Origin: Thermoplasmata archaeon | Lineage (GTDB): Archaea > Thermoplasmatota > Thermoplasmata > SG8-5 > JAGLSY01 | Direction of reading: 5' to 3' | DNA length: 8,260 bases | Assembly: GCA_023135545.1 (NCBI GenBank) | Contig: JAGLSY010000179.1 | Span: 1 to 8,260 of the forward strand | Shown here: positions 6,517 to 8,260 of the stretch, in pieces | How the letters are laid out: each line of letters begins with the position of its first letter | Numbering within the stretch: position 1 is the stretch's first letter | The notes under the pieces: model-generated | The model's input: the letters and a program-made list of their open reading frames with translations, nothing else | Told to the model about the DNA's origin: nothing | The model's database searches: none | Position numbers and translations under genes: made by a program

Positions 6517-7370
6517 TCTCAAAGACTTCTGAGGGGCTGACCCCCTTCACAGCAGATTTACACATGCATTCCGCCCTTTCCGGATGCGCGGATAACAACA
6601 TGGTCCCGGATAAAGTTGTGGAGAAAATGCATGAGCTGGGCATCGAGATATTTTCATTAACAGACCACAATGCAGGTTTCAACTGCAGGGCCTTCGCCAA
6701 CGCCGCAAAGAAAAAAGATTTGTTATTCATACCCGGCATAGAACTGCAAAGCTCAGAGGAAATACACCTGTTGGGCTATTTTCCGGATGTGGATAAATTG
6801 GAGAGTTTTTGCGAAGATATCGTGAAGCCGGGGCTGATGAAAGGGATGAAAAACAATCCCCAGATATTTGGCAGCCAGGTCAAGTTTGACATCCATGGCA
6901 AAACCATTGGCGAGGATGACAGCATGCTGTCCATGCCGTTAAGTTACTCGATTGACGAGTTGGTTGTCCATATCCACAGCTTCGACGGTATTGCGGTCGC
7001 ATCCCATCTGGACAGGGACTTCAGTATCATTTCACAGCTGGGTTTTATTCCCGAAGGCCTTGAACTGGACGCCGTGGAAATTAAGGAGGTCGGCAAGATT
7101 GAAGATATCCGATTAAAATATCTGGCCAACACCGGCCTCAATGTAATAAGCTCGTCGGATTGCCATCACATCGACCTGATGAAAGAGCCGAAGATGACCC
7201 TTTGGCTGGAGAGCCTGGATGTGAAAAACTGCCTGGATTGCATAAAGGGTGATGGGCCCGGAAAGATAAGTATAAAGAGGAAGGCCGGCAAAACAAAGAA
7301 ACCGCGAAACTCCGGCTCCGGGGAAAACAAGGATGGTTCCAGAAAAGATTGGAAGAACCTGTACGGATAG
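6513..7370 (+). CDS. PHP-domain metal-dependent phosphoesterase-like protein
   Basis: Predicted metal-dependent phosphoesterase of the PHP superfamily, 285 residues, soluble. Metal-ligand motifs are intact: DLHMHS (His 17 and 19), LTDHN (Asp 51, His 52), PGIEL (Glu 77), His 85 (EIHLLGYF), SHLDRD (His 165, Asp 167) and SSSDCHH (Asp 216, His 218). The phrase ADLHMHSALSGCAD and the middle section ending SQLGFIPEGLEL match the PHP subgroup that I know from hydrogenase-associated clusters. A basic, low-complexity tail (about 250-285, rich in Lys, Gly and Ser) follows the fold. The start at 6513 overlaps the preceding stop (ATGA); an in-frame ATG at 6501 would add four residues. The natural substrate is unknown; PHP relatives hydrolyse nucleotides, sugar phosphates or oligonucleotides. 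It could reverse a phosphorylation made by the kinases encoded next door, but that is speculation. Confidence 0.88.
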   Translation: MISKTSEGLTPFTADLHMHSALSGCADNNMVPDKVVEKMHELGIEIFSLTDHNAGFNCRAFANAAKKKDLLFIPGIELQSSEEIHLLGYFPDVDKLESFCEDIVKPGLMKGMKNNPQIFGSQVKFDIHGKTIGEDDSMLSMPLSYSIDELVVHIHSFDGIAVASHLDRDFSIISQLGFIPEGLELDAVEIKEVGKIEDIRLKYLANTGLNVISSSDCHHIDLMKEPKMTLWLESLDVKNCLDCIKGDGPGKISIKRKAGKTKKPRNSGSGENKDGSRKDWKNLYG

Positions 7371-7509
7371 GGAGAGGGATGCTCAATACATAATCAAATT
7401 ATGGTACTATTCAGAAGCCTGATATTAACAATTAATTATTATTTTCCGAGGCGAGACCATAAAGTATTTAATCGTGGAAAAGCATGACATAAAACACCAG
7501 GTAAGGCCT
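7371..7509. promoter_or_regulatory. AT-rich promoter region before the helical protein gene
   Basis: The region holds no convincing gene. TATA-like tracts occur around 7431-7445 (TTAATTATTA) and at 7464-7472 (GTATTTAAT). The second is about 40 bases before the ATG at 7510, which would leave a short leader carrying AGGT at 7499-7502. An in-frame GTG at 7474 lies in the region and has no ribosome binding site. Promoter positions are estimates. Confidence 0.4.
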
Positions 7510-7956
7510 ATGTCAGGGGAAGAGCAACACGTTTGGAATATGATCGAATATGTGGAGACCCAGGTAGAGCACGGTATGAGAATCGGTGCCGACCTTCAGG
7601 AAGTCGCCAATATGCTTGCAGGCGCTAAGATGATGCTCGAAGCCGGGCTCATGGAGGAGGCGGCCAATATGACAGACCAGGCTCTGGAAGTTGCCAATGC
7701 TACACTTCAGCATTACAAGATCCTGGTCACCACCATAAAAAAGGGAAGGAAGATGATAGACCAGATCGCCAACAGCGGCGGCATAGTGGATGAATCCATC
7801 CAATTGATGATTCTGGCCGAGGAGGCCCTGGAGCGCTCCGAGTTGAAGGAAGGTATGAACTACGCGGTGCAGTGTATGAATTCTCTGGGCCAGAACAGAA
7901 CAACCACTGAAAAGCCGGAAGTGCCGAAGCCGGATTCAAAGGACCATGTCGTTTGA
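7510..7956 (+). CDS. Small all-helical protein of unknown function with internal repeat
   Basis: I do not recognise this gene. It encodes 148 residues, predicted soluble and almost entirely helical, without signal peptide, membrane segment or metal motif. Two halves look like one repeat: about residues 26-63 (IGADLQEVANMLAGAKMMLE, then AGLMEEAANMTDQALEVA) and about 92-130 (an SGGIVDES start, then LMILAEEALERSELKEGMNY). The shared pattern, a turn followed by two helices with Ala/Leu spacing and a GL-x-EA or ELKEG turn, suggests TPR-like helical hairpins used for protein binding. A charged, Pro-containing tail ends it. I chose the ATG at 7510 because AGGT lies seven bases upstream; an in-frame GTG at 7474 would add twelve residues. 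It follows the PHP gene by 139 bases with its own likely promoter, so a link to the operon upstream is not certain. Confidence 0.75.
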   Translation: MSGEEQHVWNMIEYVETQVEHGMRIGADLQEVANMLAGAKMMLEAGLMEEAANMTDQALEVANATLQHYKILVTTIKKGRKMIDQIANSGGIVDESIQLMILAEEALERSELKEGMNYAVQCMNSLGQNRTTTEKPEVPKPDSKDHVV

Positions 7957-8018
7957 TTTTTAACAAAACCCATAAACATAAAAACCGAGTTAGTATTACT
8001 GTGCCAGGTAGACCATTG

Positions 8019-8042
8019 TATGCCCATCAATTATCGGGCATA
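8019..8042. repeat. Perfect 7-bp inverted repeat upstream of the tRNA gene
   Basis: TATGCCC (8019-8025) and GGGCATA (8036-8042) are perfectly complementary around a 10-base loop. CCA (8013-8015) and TGG (8043-8045), then AGG (8006-8008) and CCT (8046-8048), could extend the stem with bulges on the left arm. The element ends three to eight bases before the tRNA 5' end. It could be an operator, a leader structure, or the 3' end of the helical-protein transcript. Confidence 0.5.
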
Positions 8043-8050
8043 TGGCCTAT

Positions 8051-8162
8051 GGGCTCATAGGGTAGCTAGGATATCCTGCTGGCCTTCGGAGCCAGCGACT
8101 GGGGTTCGAAAATTGGTTGGAACTTAATTTCCAAGACAGTATAGAAAATCCCCATGAGTCCG
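8051..8162 (+). tRNA. tRNA-Arg (anticodon TCG) with an intron in the T-loop
   Basis: Decodes CGA and probably other CGN arginine codons. The acceptor stem pairs GGGCTCA (8051-8057) with TGAGTCC (8155-8161), seven pairs including one G-T, with discriminator G at 8162 and no encoded CCA. The anticodon stem CTGGC (8079-8083) pairs perfectly with GCCAG (8091-8095) around the loop CTTCGGA, anticodon TCG at 8086-8088. The D-loop keeps AGGATA as in other archaeal tRNA-Arg. Its D-stem is weak, with a G-T pair and a T-T mismatch in the standard alignment. The T-stem TGGGG (8100-8104) pairs with CCCCA (8150-8154), but 45 bases rather than 7 lie between them. Removing 38 bases (8111-8148) restores the standard loop TTCGAAT. 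The gene is followed by a T-rich tract. Confidence 0.9.
8111..8148 (+). other. Predicted 38-base tRNA intron at noncanonical position 59/60
   Basis: Archaeal tRNA introns are cut by the splicing endonuclease at bulge-helix-bulge structures. Here TTC (8105-8107) can pair with GAA (8144-8146), leaving the three-base bulge AAT (8147-8149) before the T-stem strand. Inside the intron TTGGAA (8117-8122) pairs with TTCCAA (8129-8134), and ATTG (8112-8115) can pair with CAGT (8137-8140). This gives a relaxed bulge-helix-bulge form. Because A residues repeat at both ends, the exact boundary could shift by one to three bases; position 59/60 is chosen because it yields the loop TTCGAAT. Confidence 0.75.
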
Positions 8163-8173
8163 CTTTTATTTTT
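8163..8173 (+). terminator. T-rich terminator after tRNA-Arg
   Basis: CTTTTATTTTT directly follows the tRNA 3' end. T-rich tracts without a hairpin are the usual archaeal termination signal, so this probably ends the tRNA transcript. Confidence 0.6.
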
Positions 8174-8196
8174 ATAAAATTCAAAAGGGAGATATG

Positions 8197-8222
8197 AGGC
8201 CAGGTCTGTTATAACCCGGCCT
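8197..8222. repeat. Imperfect inverted repeat in the tRNA / 3'-end junction
   Basis: AGGCC-A-GGT (8197-8205) faces ACC-C-GGCCT (8214-8222) across an 8-base loop, with one A-C mismatch. It could form a hairpin at the 3' end of a leftward gene that enters from the right edge. The role is unproven. Confidence 0.4.
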
Positions 8223-8260
8223 TATTCATATATTCTACCAGTTCTCTGCCAGCTTCTCGA
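8209..8260 (-). CDS. Possible C-terminus of a leftward gene entering from the right edge
   Basis: Read on the - strand, an open frame runs in from the window edge and ends at the TAA at 8209-8211, with the C-terminal residues REAGRELVEYMNKAGL. The amphipathic helix-like composition is protein-like. The stretch is only 16 codons, and two other - strand frames also stay open for 7 to 12 codons, so this is weak. The product cannot be named. Confidence 0.3.
   Translation of the reverse strand, partial: REAGRELVEYMNKAGL

Noticed and set aside
8236..8260. Other - strand frames at the right edge (ending ENW-stop or IYE-stop)
   Set aside because: They are shorter than the frame ending at 8209; with so few codons no frame can be proven, so only the longest is listed, with low confidence.
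1..8260. CRISPR array, insertion sequence, attachment site or replication origin
   Set aside because: No spaced direct repeats, no transposase or integrase motifs, and no clustered origin-type repeats were seen on either strand.

Overview
The window is most likely from an archaeon, from an anaerobe that uses heterodisulfide-reductase-type electron-transfer enzymes. The lineage may be euryarchaeal or Thermoplasmatota-like, but that is a guess. Evidence for archaea: a tRNA-Arg gene with no encoded CCA and with an intron inside its T-loop, several starts preceded by GTGAT/GGTGAT-type ribosome binding sites, AT-rich TATA-like boxes in the intergenic regions, and an HdrABC operon.

Layout. (1) Positions 1-4010, + strand: a tightly coupled hdrA-hdrC-hdrB operon, cut at its 5' end by the window edge. 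HdrA is a tandem fusion of two HdrA-like flavoprotein modules. Both junctions are ATG/TGA overlaps. (2) Positions 4071-5984, - strand: an operon read right to left, made of a DRTGG-domain protein, a CBS-pair protein fused to an RsbT-like ATPase/kinase domain, and a stand-alone HATPase_c protein. It converges on hdrB. (3) Positions 5985-6177: an AT-rich divergent promoter region with mirrored elements. (4) Positions 6178-7370, + strand: a second, diverged DRTGG protein coupled to a PHP-domain phosphoesterase-like protein. (5) Positions 7510-7956, + strand: a small all-helical protein of unknown function with an internal repeat. (6) Positions 8019-8042: an inverted repeat. Positions 8051-8162: the intron-containing tRNA-Arg(TCG). 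The last bases may hold the C-terminus of a convergent gene.

How it may work together. HdrABC is the electron-bifurcating or electron-confurcating core: a flavin in HdrA, Fe-S relay through HdrC, and disulfide chemistry on the two CCG domains of HdrB. The five genes at 4071-7370 (HATPase, CBS-RsbT kinase, two DRTGG proteins, PHP protein) resemble the uncharacterised accessory set that in anaerobic bacteria accompanies NAD-dependent [FeFe] hydrogenase (HydABC/NuoEF-like) clusters. Here that set sits beside HdrABC, and no hydrogenase or NuoEF gene is visible. The most interesting reading is an uncharacterised nucleotide-sensing and phosphorylation module dedicated to a bifurcating redox complex, in an organism with no sigma factors for an RsbT/RsbW-type kinase to act on. 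That functional link is inference from gene order and domain content.
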